A stretch of DNA of 64,000 nucleotides, taken from Geothrix edaphica. Its GTDB lineage: Bacteria > Acidobacteriota > Holophagae > Holophagales > Holophagaceae. The stretch is from NCBI RefSeq assembly GCF_030268045.1, contig NZ_BSDC01000001.1:1054001-1118000 (forward strand). Direction: 5' to 3'. A program made the translations under genes and the position numbers. This document shows, one piece after another, positions 7,521 through 15,680 of the stretch. The notes under the pieces are model-generated. The model was not told the origin of the DNA, searched no databases, and saw only the letters and a list, made by a program, of their open reading frames with translations. Every line of letters begins with the position of its first letter. The stretch's first letter is position 1.

Positions 7521-9383
7521 ATGGGACTCTTCCAGGTCTTGCGGGTTGCCACTCTGACGGGGGGCCTGGGTCTTTCAGCCTTTTCGGCCGCGCCCAAGCC
7601 CGAGGCCCCCAAGCCCACTCCAGCGCCCCAGGCGGTGGCGACGGAACCGGCCATCGCACTCAGCCACCGGGCGAACCACCTGTTCGAGGCCTTGGCGAAG
7701 GGCGACCCCGAGGCCGTACGCCGCGCCCAGGTCGAAGTGGAGGCGCTGCGCCGCACCTACTCCATGCTGGATGTCACGCCTCTGGTGGAAGCCGCGGCCC
7801 TCTGGGCCCGGCAGCAGGGCGTGATCGGACGGCCGTCGCTCGGACTGGAGGCGCTCCAGGCCGTGGAGCGCTGGGCTCCCGACCATCCCAGCCTGCTCGG
7901 CAGCCGCATCGCGCTGATGCGGCAGGAGGGGCCGAGAGGGTGGATCTGGAGTTTCCCCGATCTGCTCCGGCTCACCCGCCTGCGCCTGGAGCAGCCGGCC
8001 CACCGCTGGCTCTGGCTGCTGCAGCACCTGGGAATGCTGCGGCTGACGGCCACGCTGCTGCTCTGGGGCTGGGCCCTCACCATGGGCCTCCGCTACCGCC
8101 ACGTGCTCCGGCATCTCTGGGAGGAACCCTTCCAGCACAAGGGCATCAGTCCGGCGCTCGCCGCGCTGGTCGGTGCGGCGATCCTGGCCGGGCCGGTGCT
8201 CCTGGGCCTGGATCCCCTCGTGGCGGCCCTCCTCTGGCTTTTCCTGCTCGCCCCGTTCCTCCTGGTCGCCGAAGTGAGGATCACGGTCTTCATCATGCTG
8301 TTCCAGCTGGTGCACCCCCTCCTGGCGGTCATGGAGCCCCTGGCGGCCCGGGAGCCCCAGCCCAGCATCCAGACCCTCCAGCTCCAGCCCCGGGTCCAGC
8401 CGATCCCGGCTTCGGCGCTGCGCCTCCTCCCGCCCACGGACCAGGCTTTCCTCAAGGGTTGGGAACAGCTCCAGAACCAGCAATGGAAGGAGGCCGAAGG
8501 AACCTTCCAGGACCTGGTGGGCCGCCATCCGGATCAGCCCGAAGTTCTGAACAACCTGGGTGTCGCGCGGTATCAGACGGGCGATGTCGCCGGGGCCGAG
8601 CGGGCCTTCCAGGAGGCCCAGCAGGCGGGGTCGCGGATGGAGGTGCTCCTCAACCAGAGCATCCTGGCCTTCAACCGGCTCGATACCGTGCTGGGAGCCA
8701 CCAAGCAGGACGAGGCCCAAGCGGCCAGTCCCGAGGCGTATGCCCGTCTCATCGCCCTCAACGATGCCAGGAAGGACGTGCGTACCTATCCCATGCCCCT
8801 GCCTGACACCACCCTGAGGGCGGATGCGCTCGCGGACGCAGCCGGAGGGCCCAAGGTGGAGCGCCTGCCCCTCTCGGAGCCCGCCTTCCTGGTCGCCCTC
8901 CTGCTGCCGCTGCTGGGGATCGGAGCCTTCCTCCTGAGGGTGCGCAGGAGCATGCGGATGGCCCATCCAGGCCAGTGCATCCGCTGCGGGGAGCCCTATC
9001 ACACCACGGACAGTCCCGATCCGGAGGTCTGCTCGAAGTGCCACCACCTCTTCGTCCTGAGGGATGGGCTCCACACCGAAAGCCGCCGCAAGAAGCTCGA
9101 TGAGGTGGCGGAGCACCAGCGGAACACGCGCTGGATCCACAAGACCCTCATCGTCCTCCTGCCGGGTTGCGACCTGGCCTTCCTGGGGGAGACCCGGGAG
9201 GCCCTGATGGAGTTCCTCCCCTTCTGCCTCGCCGTGGGCATGGTTCTCGCGACGGGCCGGTCGGTGCGGTACCCGGGGGAGATTCTTCCGGACCCGGCTT
9301 CCACCTGGCTGGCCCTGGGGGCCGTTCTCGTGGGCCTGCTCTACCTCCGCTCCTGGCTGAAGCTGTTCCTGAGGAGGGCCTGA
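7521..9383 (+). CDS. Membrane TPR protein with a zinc ribbon
   Basis: This 620-residue protein starts at 7521, where AAGGAAGG precedes the ATG. An ATG at 7500 that overlaps the DUF1844 stop is the alternative. In order it shows a signal-like N-terminus, a helical repeat region, two or three transmembrane helices (about 165-275), a TPR unit (GWEQLQNQQWKEAEGTFQDL, then NNLGVARYQTGDVAGAERAF), another membrane helix (FLVALLLPLLGIGAFLL), a CxxC...CxxC zinc ribbon (CIRCGEPY..VCSKCHHLF) and two final membrane helices. The mix suggests a membrane assembly or sensing protein. No named family is recognised. It is followed after 1 nt by the DUF4388 gene. Confidence 0.85.
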   Translation: MGLFQVLRVATLTGGLGLSAFSAAPKPEAPKPTPAPQAVATEPAIALSHRANHLFEALAKGDPEAVRRAQVEVEALRRTYSMLDVTPLVEAAALWARQQGVIGRPSLGLEALQAVERWAPDHPSLLGSRIALMRQEGPRGWIWSFPDLLRLTRLRLEQPAHRWLWLLQHLGMLRLTATLLLWGWALTMGLRYRHVLRHLWEEPFQHKGISPALAALVGAAILAGPVLLGLDPLVAALLWLFLLAPFLLVAEVRITVFIMLFQLVHPLLAVMEPLAAREPQPSIQTLQLQPRVQPIPASALRLLPPTDQAFLKGWEQLQNQQWKEAEGTFQDLVGRHPDQPEVLNNLGVARYQTGDVAGAERAFQEAQQAGSRMEVLLNQSILAFNRLDTVLGATKQDEAQAASPEAYARLIALNDARKDVRTYPMPLPDTTLRADALADAAGGPKVERLPLSEPAFLVALLLPLLGIGAFLLRVRRSMRMAHPGQCIRCGEPYHTTDSPDPEVCSKCHHLFVLRDGLHTESRRKKLDEVAEHQRNTRWIHKTLIVLLPGCDLAFLGETREALMEFLPFCLAVGMVLATGRSVRYPGEILPDPASTWLALGAVLVGLLYLRSWLKLFLRRA

Positions 9384-9384
9384 G

Positions 9385-10551
9385 ATGGCGCTGGAAGGAT
9401 CCCTCCGGGACTTCGACCTCTTCTCCCTGTTCAACATGATCAAGATCCAGGGGAAGAACGGCACCCTGGTGCTGTCCCAGGGGCAGGAGTTCGTCAAAGT
9501 CTTCTTCGAGAACGGCGAGATCGTCGGCTGCGACTCCAACCAGGTCCGCATGGAGGACCGCCTGGGCACCATGCTCGTGCGCCTGGGCCGGCTCACGGGT
9601 GAGGAACTGCTCGGCATGGTCCAGGTCCAGCGGCAGACCCTCAAGCGCATGGGCACCCTCCTCCTGGACAGCGGCAAGGTGACGGCCGCGGACCTGCAGG
9701 ACGCCCTCTTCAGCCAGGCCACCGCCATCCTGCATCGCACCTTCCGCTGGGTGGAAGGGGACTATCGCTTCGACTCCTTCCTGCCGGCAGACCTGGACCG
9801 TGAGCACTTCGTCCCCATCCCCGTGGACACCGTGCTGATGGAAGCCGCCCGCATCCAGGACGAGTGGCCCGAGGTGGAGCGCCGCCTGCCGGGCCTCGAC
9901 ACGGCCCTCGGCAAATCTCCCAGGGCCCAGGCCCTGCATCTGGACATCGACCGCGAGGTCTCTTCCGTACTGGATGGCAAGGGCCAGGTGCATGGCTCCT
10001 CGGGCCTCACCCACGAACAGGAGATGGTCCTCTCCTACTTCGACCATCCCCAGAGCCCCAGGGAGATCATCCAGATCAGCCGCTATGAGGAGCTGGACAC
10101 CTGCAAGGCCATCGCCGATCTCCTGGAGGCCGGCCTGCTGGAGCCCAAATCGAATGACGGGAGCGTCAAGATCTCCCGCCCCTGGGTGGAGGGTCATCCC
10201 GACCTGGCCCCGGAGGCCTGGGAGCCGAGTCCGTTGTTGTGGCCCCTGGTGGTGCTGGGCTTCGCGGTTCCGCTGGCCCTGTATGTGCCCCACGCGCGCG
10301 GCTCCATGAACCTCGGCCTGGCCAGTCTCCAGCCTGTGGACGTCCAGGTGACCGCGGAGGGGCCGACGCGCCTCCGGCACGAGTGGGTGCTCCGCATGGC
10401 CGCTCCCAAGGATGGCGGCGCAGCGCTGGCGAAGCGGCTTGGAAGCCCGCTGGATGGCAAGAACTCGATTCCCGATCTGGCCAGTCTTCCCGATCCCATG
10501 GCCCCGGCTCCCGCCAAGGCCCCTGAACCGCCTCCGCGGCCCAAGCGATAA
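9385..10551 (+). CDS. DUF4388 (PATAN-type) domain protein with a C-terminal membrane helix
   Basis: This 388-residue protein begins with a DUF4388 domain (MALEGSLRDFDLFSLFNMI, then NGTLVL and VFFENGEIVGC), known mainly from deltaproteobacterial and acidobacterial gliding or signalling proteins. A second helical part (residues 50-150) repeats a LGTMLVRLGRLT/MGTLLLDSGKVT motif like GspE N-terminal domains. A winged-helix-like segment follows (EQEMVLSYFDHPQSPREIIQIS). One membrane helix near 286-305 and a Pro-rich tail end it. It forms one unit with the two preceding genes. Likely a signalling or polarity adaptor, by inference. Confidence 0.84.
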   Translation: MALEGSLRDFDLFSLFNMIKIQGKNGTLVLSQGQEFVKVFFENGEIVGCDSNQVRMEDRLGTMLVRLGRLTGEELLGMVQVQRQTLKRMGTLLLDSGKVTAADLQDALFSQATAILHRTFRWVEGDYRFDSFLPADLDREHFVPIPVDTVLMEAARIQDEWPEVERRLPGLDTALGKSPRAQALHLDIDREVSSVLDGKGQVHGSSGLTHEQEMVLSYFDHPQSPREIIQISRYEELDTCKAIADLLEAGLLEPKSNDGSVKISRPWVEGHPDLAPEAWEPSPLLWPLVVLGFAVPLALYVPHARGSMNLGLASLQPVDVQVTAEGPTRLRHEWVLRMAAPKDGGAALAKRLGSPLDGKNSIPDLASLPDPMAPAPAKAPEPPPRPKR

Positions 10552-10560
10552 GGATTTCCG

Positions 10561-11160
10561 ATGTTCGTGCACCAGCGCCAGGGTTCCCTGGAGGTGATCT
10601 GCGGTCCCATGTTCTCCGGCAAGTCCGAAGAGCTGATCCGGCGCATCAAGCGGGCCATCATCGCCAAGCAGAAGGTGCAGGTGTTCAAGCCCGCCCTGGA
10701 TGACCGCTACGATGTCTCCGCCATCGCCAGCCACAGCCAGAGGAAGCACGACGCCATCCCCGTGAAGGACAGTGTGGAGCTGGCCCGGCACCTGGATCCG
10801 GAGGCCCAGGTGGTGGCCCTGGACGAGGTGCAGTTCATGGATGAGGGCCTCATCCCCATCATCGAGGACCTGGCCGATCACGGCGTGCGCGTCATCGCCG
10901 GGGGCCTGGACCAGGACTCCAACGGCGAGCCCTTCGGCATCATGCCCATCCTGCTGGCCAAGGCCGAATACGTCACCAAGCTCCAGGCCATCTGCATGGT
11001 GTGCGGCGCCCTGGCCGGGCGCACCCAGCGCATGGTGCAGACGGGCGGCCAGGTGCTGGTGGGGGCCGCCGAAGCCTATGAGGCCCGTTGCCGCCACTGC
11101 CACGAGACGCCCCACGCCACTGGGGGAAGGCTGCTGGAGGACCCCGCCCAGGGGTCCTGA
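10561..11160 (+). CDS. tdk: Thymidine kinase
   Basis: This 199-residue type II thymidine kinase phosphorylates thymidine with ATP in nucleotide salvage. The Walker A loop GPMFSGKS is at residues 15-22, the Walker B/lasso region is VALDEVQFMD, and the structural zinc is held by CMVC and CRHC pairs. The C-terminal GAAEAYEARCRHCH is the family signature. Length and order match the family well. It follows the DUF4388 gene by 9 nt but has an unrelated role. Confidence 0.96.
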   Translation: MFVHQRQGSLEVICGPMFSGKSEELIRRIKRAIIAKQKVQVFKPALDDRYDVSAIASHSQRKHDAIPVKDSVELARHLDPEAQVVALDEVQFMDEGLIPIIEDLADHGVRVIAGGLDQDSNGEPFGIMPILLAKAEYVTKLQAICMVCGALAGRTQRMVQTGGQVLVGAAEAYEARCRHCHETPHATGGRLLEDPAQGS

Positions 11161-11328
11161 TTTTCCACTTCGTCAAGCCGATCCCCGACATGACATCCAA
11201 TTGGGGGGTATGGGGCGGAATGTGACTCCGGGCGGGTTCCGGGGCGGCGGTAGACTGGCCCCGGCGCGCTGCTGCAGCGCCGTTTCCGCCACACCGCCCG
11301 AGGCTTCAGGGCACACCAGGAGATCCCC

Positions 11329-12519
11329 ATGGCCGGCGCCTACGCCACCTTCACCCACATCACCGACTACATGGGCTTCGAGGGCCTGCTCACCGAGGAA
11401 GAACGGATGATCCGCGAGACCGCGCGGAAGTTCGTGAATGCCGAGGTGCTGCCCATCATCGAGAAGCACGCCCAGGACCAGACCTTCCCCAAGCACCTCA
11501 TCCCCAAGATGGGCGAGCTGGGCTTCTACGGCCCATCGCTGCCTGAGGAATATGGCTGCATGGGGGTTTCCAACGTCGCCTACGGCCTGTTGATGTATGA
11601 GCTTGAGCGCGGCGATTCGGGCCTGCGTTCCTTCGCGTCGGTGCAGGGCAGCCTCGTGATGTGGCCCATCTACACCTATGGCAGCGAAGAGCAGAGGCGG
11701 CACTGGCTGCCCAAGCTGGCCACCGGCGAGAAGATCGGCTGCTTCGGCCTCACGGAGCCCGATTTTGGTTCCAACCCCGGTGGCATGCTCACGAAGGCCG
11801 TGCGCGAGCCCGGCGGCAAGTGGCGCATCAACGGCACCAAGATGTGGATCACCAACGGCACCGTGGCCGATGTGGCCGTGGTGTGGGCCCAGACCGAGGA
11901 CGGCATCCGCGGCTTCCTGGTGGAGAAGGGCACTCCCGGCTTCAGCGCCCCCGAGATGAAGGGCAAGTGGAGCCTGCGCGCCTCGACCACCTCCGAGCTC
12001 GTGCTTGAGGACGTGATCGTGGACGAGAAGGCCAGCCTGCTGCCCAACGTGAAGGGGCTGAAGGGCCCTCTCGGCTGCCTCACCCAGGCCCGCTACGGCA
12101 TCGCCTGGGGCGCCCTGGGCGCCGCGGACGCCTGCTACCAGTGCGCGCTCGACTACGCGAAGAGCCGCATCCAGTTCGACAAGCCCATCGCCAGCTTCCA
12201 GCTCCAGCAGGAGAAGCTGGCCTGGATGGTCACCGAGCTCACCAAGGGCCAGCTGCTGGTGCACCAGCTGGGCCGCCTGAAGGACGCCAAGACCTACACG
12301 CCCGCCCAGGTCTCCATGGCCAAGATGAACAACGTGAACGTCTCCCTCGAGATCTGCCGCAAGGCCCGCACCATCCTCGGCGCCAACGGCATCCTCGACG
12401 AGTACCCGGTCATGCGCCATATGGCCAACCTCGAGAGCGTCTACACCTACGAGGGCACGCACGATATGCACACCCTCGTCATCGGCCAGGAAGTGACTGG
12501 GATCCCCGCGTACCGCTGA
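11329..12519 (+). CDS. gcdH: Glutaryl-CoA dehydrogenase-like acyl-CoA dehydrogenase
   Basis: This 396-residue flavoenzyme belongs to the acyl-CoA dehydrogenase family. The glutaryl-CoA dehydrogenase group is indicated by the C-terminal RHMANLESVYTYEGTHDMH with catalytic Glu375, by ARTILGANGILDEYPV, and by GCFGLTEPDFGSNPGG. GcdH oxidises and decarboxylates glutaryl-CoA to crotonyl-CoA in lysine, tryptophan or aromatic degradation, passing electrons to ETF. No pathway partners are adjacent. The 168 nt upstream is free of genes, and a terminator follows, so the gene is monocistronic. Confidence 0.9.
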   Translation: MAGAYATFTHITDYMGFEGLLTEEERMIRETARKFVNAEVLPIIEKHAQDQTFPKHLIPKMGELGFYGPSLPEEYGCMGVSNVAYGLLMYELERGDSGLRSFASVQGSLVMWPIYTYGSEEQRRHWLPKLATGEKIGCFGLTEPDFGSNPGGMLTKAVREPGGKWRINGTKMWITNGTVADVAVVWAQTEDGIRGFLVEKGTPGFSAPEMKGKWSLRASTTSELVLEDVIVDEKASLLPNVKGLKGPLGCLTQARYGIAWGALGAADACYQCALDYAKSRIQFDKPIASFQLQQEKLAWMVTELTKGQLLVHQLGRLKDAKTYTPAQVSMAKMNNVNVSLEICRKARTILGANGILDEYPVMRHMANLESVYTYEGTHDMHTLVIGQEVTGIPAYR

Positions 12520-12533
12520 TCGCCGTTCCCACC

Positions 12534-12567
12534 GGAGAAAAACGGGCCGCACGGCCCGTTTTTCTCC
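12534..12567. terminator. Intrinsic terminator after gcdH
   Basis: Arms 12534-12548 and 12553-12567 are 15-bp perfect reverse complements with a 4-nt loop. The right arm holds a TTTTT run. It ends 14 nt before the patatin start. Confidence 0.9.
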
Positions 12568-12581
12568 GCATAGAATGCCGG

Positions 12582-13565
12582 ATGCCCCAACCCTTCCGCA
12601 TCCTGTCCATCGACGGCGGCGGCATCCGCAGCCTCATCCCGGCGCTGGTGCTGGCGGAGCTGGAGCGGCAGACGGGACGGGCCGTGGCCGACTGCTTCGA
12701 CCTCATCGCCGGCACGAGCACAGGCGGCATCCTGGCCCTGGGGCTCGCCACGCCCGGGGAGGTCGGACGGCCCCGCTACTCGGCCCAGGATCTGGCCGGC
12801 CTCTACCTGAAGGAGGGAGCCCGGATCTTCGACGAGAGCCTCTGGCGGCGGCTCACGAACCCCATGGGGCTGCGGGCGGCGAAGTATCCGAGCGACGGCA
12901 TCGAAGGGGTGCTCGCGCAGTATTTCGGGGAGTCGCGCCTCAAAGAGGCGCTCGTGGAAGTGCTGGTGACGGCCTACGACCTGGAGAAGCGGGATGCCTT
13001 CTTCTACCGCCGCCGCCGGGCGCGTGAGGACGCCCGCTATGACGTGCCCATGCGTGTGGCGGCCCGGGCCACCAGCGCCGCGCCCACCTACTTCGAACCG
13101 CTGCTGGTGCCCTGGCCGGGGGATCGTGATGTGCTGGTGGATGGCGGCGTCTTCGCCAACAACCCCGCCATGTGCGCCTACGCCGAAGGTTGGCAGACCT
13201 TGGCCAAGATGGGCCGCGGTGCGGAGTCCATCCTCCTGGTATCCCTCGGTACGGGCCTCTATGCCCGGCCTTACCGTTACGAAGACGCGAAGGGCTGGGG
13301 TGTGGCCGGGTGGGCCCGACCTGTGCTGGATGTGATCTTCGACGGCGTAGCCGACACCGTGGACTACCAGCTGCGTCAGCTCCTGCCTCCCCGGGAGGAC
13401 GGCGCCCCGCGCTACCTGCGCTTCCAGGCCGATCTCGATGCCGGCCTCAGCGAGATGGATGACACCAGTCCGGAGCACCTGAAGGGGCTCCACCGCGCCG
13501 CCGAGGCCATCCTCCAGCGCCAGGCCGCCGACATGGCGGCCCTCGTCAGGCAACTCGCGGGCTAG
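12582..13565 (+). CDS. Patatin-like phospholipase
   Basis: This 327-residue lipid acyl hydrolase has the Ser-Asp dyad of patatins. The oxyanion-hole loop is DGGGIRS (residues 11-17), the nucleophile elbow GTSTGG (Ser46), and the catalytic Asp187 is in VDGGVFANNP. It has no signal peptide, so it probably acts on membrane lipids from the cytoplasmic side. The start at 12582 is set by the preceding terminator and the family N-terminus. Its stop overlaps the convergent universal-stress gene stop in a shared CTAG. Confidence 0.93.
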   Translation: MPQPFRILSIDGGGIRSLIPALVLAELERQTGRAVADCFDLIAGTSTGGILALGLATPGEVGRPRYSAQDLAGLYLKEGARIFDESLWRRLTNPMGLRAAKYPSDGIEGVLAQYFGESRLKEALVEVLVTAYDLEKRDAFFYRRRRAREDARYDVPMRVAARATSAAPTYFEPLLVPWPGDRDVLVDGGVFANNPAMCAYAEGWQTLAKMGRGAESILLVSLGTGLYARPYRYEDAKGWGVAGWARPVLDVIFDGVADTVDYQLRQLLPPREDGAPRYLRFQADLDAGLSEMDDTSPEHLKGLHRAAEAILQRQAADMAALVRQLAG

Positions 13566-13990
13566 TGCGTCTTCTCGGTCCGCACCACGAGGACATCACA
13601 GGGCGCCAGCCGCACCACGCGGGCGGCGGTGCTGCCGAAGAGCAGTCGTTCCAGGGTGGAGTGGCCGACCTGGGCCACCACCAGCAGCGTCTTGGTGTCC
13701 GCCTCGGAGACCAGCTCCTCCGCGGGGCCGCCCCACTTCACGATGACCTGGGAACCCCCGAACGGCTTCACCCAGGCTTCCAGCTGCTCCCGCGCGTGGT
13801 CCTCCATGCTCTTCAGCCAGGCGGGGTCGGGCAGGGCGATCTGCGCCTCAGGCAGCATGGGTGCCGGCGGCTGGAGGACGTGCATGGCGACCAGGGGCAC
13901 ACCCATGCGGACCGCCCAGGTCCCGGCCCGTTCCAGAGCCTGCTTCGAGGCTTCGGAGAAGTCCACACCCACCAGCACCCGTGCGATCAC
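13562..13990 (-). CDS. Universal stress protein (UspA family)
   Basis: This 142-residue UspA-domain protein starts at a GTG with GGAGGA just upstream. The N-terminal strand ARVLVGVDFSEASKQALERA and the C-terminal ATP-binding loop G-x2-G-x9-G-(S/T) (VGHSTLERLLFGSTAARVVR) are both present, so it is an ATP-binding member. Such proteins help survival in stress or stasis. It is convergent with the patatin gene and divergent from the pirin gene. Confidence 0.92.
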   Translation of the reverse strand: MIARVLVGVDFSEASKQALERAGTWAVRMGVPLVAMHVLQPPAPMLPEAQIALPDPAWLKSMEDHAREQLEAWVKPFGGSQVIVKWGGPAEELVSEADTKTLLVVAQVGHSTLERLLFGSTAARVVRLAPCDVLVVRTEKTH

Positions 13991-14061
13991 GGCGTCCTCC
14001 GCTTGGATGCCCCCAAGATACGTCCAGGTCATCGATCGGTGCCGGATTTTTTGGGAGGGGC

Positions 14062-14089
14062 TTGAAATAGAAGTTGCAACACATATAAT
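14062..14089 (+). promoter_or_regulatory. Sigma70-type promoter for the pirin pair
   Basis: TTGAAA at 14062-14067 and TATAAT at 14084-14089 are separated by 16 nt in an AT-rich pocket. The expected start of transcription is near 14096, right at the AGGAGG ribosome site (14096-14101), so the leader would be very short. Confidence 0.65.
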
Positions 14090-14105
14090 GGATCCAGGAG
14101 GCGCC

Positions 14106-14804
14106 ATGATCACGCTGCGATCTGCCGGGGCCCGGGGCCACTTCGACTTCGGATGGCTGGACACCCACCACACCTTCTCCTTCGGAGAGTATTTCGATCC
14201 TGAACACACCCAGTTCCGTGCCCTGCGCGTGCTGAACGAGGACCGGGTCCAGCCCGGCAAAGGCTTCGGCACCCACGGCCACCGGGACATGGAGATCCTC
14301 ACCTGGGTGCTGTCCGGCGCCCTGGAGCACCGCGACAGCCTGGGCACCCACGGGGTCATCCGGCCCGGCGAGGCCCAGGTTATGAGCGCCGGCACGGGCA
14401 TCCGGCACAGCGAGTTCAACGCTTCGGATACGGAGCCGGTGCATTTCCTCCAGATCTGGATCCTGCCGGAACAGCAGGGCCTGGCCCCCCGCTATGACCA
14501 GGTGGCCTTCAGCGAGAAGGACCTGGAGAACCGCCTGCGCCTGATCGCCAGCCCGGATGGCTCCGAGGGCTCGGTGAAGCTCTTCCAGGATGTGAAGGTC
14601 TACGCGGCGCGCCTGGATGCCGGTCGCGAAGTCCAGGCCGCGCTGCCTGCGGGGCGTTCCGGCTTCCTCCAGGTGGCCAAGGGCTCCGTGACGCTCAATG
14701 GCACCGTCATGAACGCCGGGGATGCCGCCCGCATCGAAGGAGAGCCGTCGCTCACGGTGGTGGCCGGTTCCCCTTCCGAAATCCTGTTCTTCGATCTGGC
14801 CTGA
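14106..14804 (+). CDS. Pirin family protein (YhhW type)
   Basis: This 232-residue bicupin has AGGAGG just upstream of its ATG. The metal-binding motif is FGTHGHRDMEILTWVLSG, with further residues in HSEFNAS and VHFLQIWI. Bacterial YhhW-type pirins bind a metal and can oxidise quercetin. Others act as redox-sensitive cofactors. The next gene is a second, divergent pirin 9 nt downstream, so the two form an operon. Confidence 0.92.
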   Translation: MITLRSAGARGHFDFGWLDTHHTFSFGEYFDPEHTQFRALRVLNEDRVQPGKGFGTHGHRDMEILTWVLSGALEHRDSLGTHGVIRPGEAQVMSAGTGIRHSEFNASDTEPVHFLQIWILPEQQGLAPRYDQVAFSEKDLENRLRLIASPDGSEGSVKLFQDVKVYAARLDAGREVQAALPAGRSGFLQVAKGSVTLNGTVMNAGDAARIEGEPSLTVVAGSPSEILFFDLA

Positions 14805-14813
14805 GGAGGTCCC

Positions 14814-15680
14814 ATGTCTTTCAAACCCGTCTCCATCGTCGTTCCAGGCCTTCCCACGGAGGATGGCAACCGGGTGCCCCTCACCCGCCTCGTGCCCGGC
14901 CAGGGGCATCGGGGGGCCGATGCCTTCCGCGCCATGGACCCCTTCCTGCTCATGGACCACTTCGGGCCCATGGTGCTCCCTCCGGGCACGGACGCGGGCT
15001 TCCCGCCCCACCCCCACCGCGGCTTCCAGACCCTCACCTACCTCATCCAGGGCGCCTTCCGGCACCGGGACAGCACGGGCGGGTCCGGCCTGCTGCAGCC
15101 CGGCGGCGCCCAGCTCATGAACGCGGGTGCGGGCATCGTCCACGAGGAGATGCCTGTTCCCGAGCACCTCGAGACCGGCGGCCCCATCGAGGGCGTCCAG
15201 CTCTGGATCAACCTGCCGAAGGCCCAGAAGCGCACCGCCCCCGGCTACACGGACCTGCAGCCGGAAGCCATGCCCTGGCAGACCCTCCCCGGCGGTCGCA
15301 TGCGCGTGCTGGCCGGCACCTGGGCGGGCGTGACCGGCCCGGCGGTGGCGCCTGCCCGGATCGCCTACGCCCACCTGGAACTGGAAGCTGGCGGGCGCTT
15401 CCAGCACAGCATCCCCGCCGGGTGGATCGCCGCGGCGGTACCCCTGCATGGTTCCCTCCGTATCGAAGGCACGGAGGTACCGGCGGACTCCGTGGCCCTG
15501 CTGGGCGAGGGCGAGCGCCTCGCCCTGGAGGCCCTCACGCCGGTCAGCTTCATGCTGCTGGCGGGGGAACCGCTCCGGGAGCCCATCGCCCACTACGGCC
15601 CCTTCGTGATGAACACCCGCGAGGAGATCGAGCAGGCCATCGAGGACTACCAGACGGGGCGCATGGGCCACCTGGACTGA
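14814..15680 (+). CDS. Pirin family protein
   Basis: This 288-residue bicupin is of the longer, classical pirin type. The N-terminal metal site is FPPHPHRGFQTLTYLIQG with the later HEEMP glutamate. The C-terminal cupin runs from about residue 170 with MNTREEIEQAIEDYQTGRMG at the end, a typical pirin tail. An AGGAGG motif lies upstream of the ATG. It shares only general fold with the preceding pirin, so this is not a recent duplication. Its stop abuts the convergent rarA stop (TGATCA). Confidence 0.94.
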   Translation: MSFKPVSIVVPGLPTEDGNRVPLTRLVPGQGHRGADAFRAMDPFLLMDHFGPMVLPPGTDAGFPPHPHRGFQTLTYLIQGAFRHRDSTGGSGLLQPGGAQLMNAGAGIVHEEMPVPEHLETGGPIEGVQLWINLPKAQKRTAPGYTDLQPEAMPWQTLPGGRMRVLAGTWAGVTGPAVAPARIAYAHLELEAGGRFQHSIPAGWIAAAVPLHGSLRIEGTEVPADSVALLGEGERLALEALTPVSFMLLAGEPLREPIAHYGPFVMNTREEIEQAIEDYQTGRMGHLD

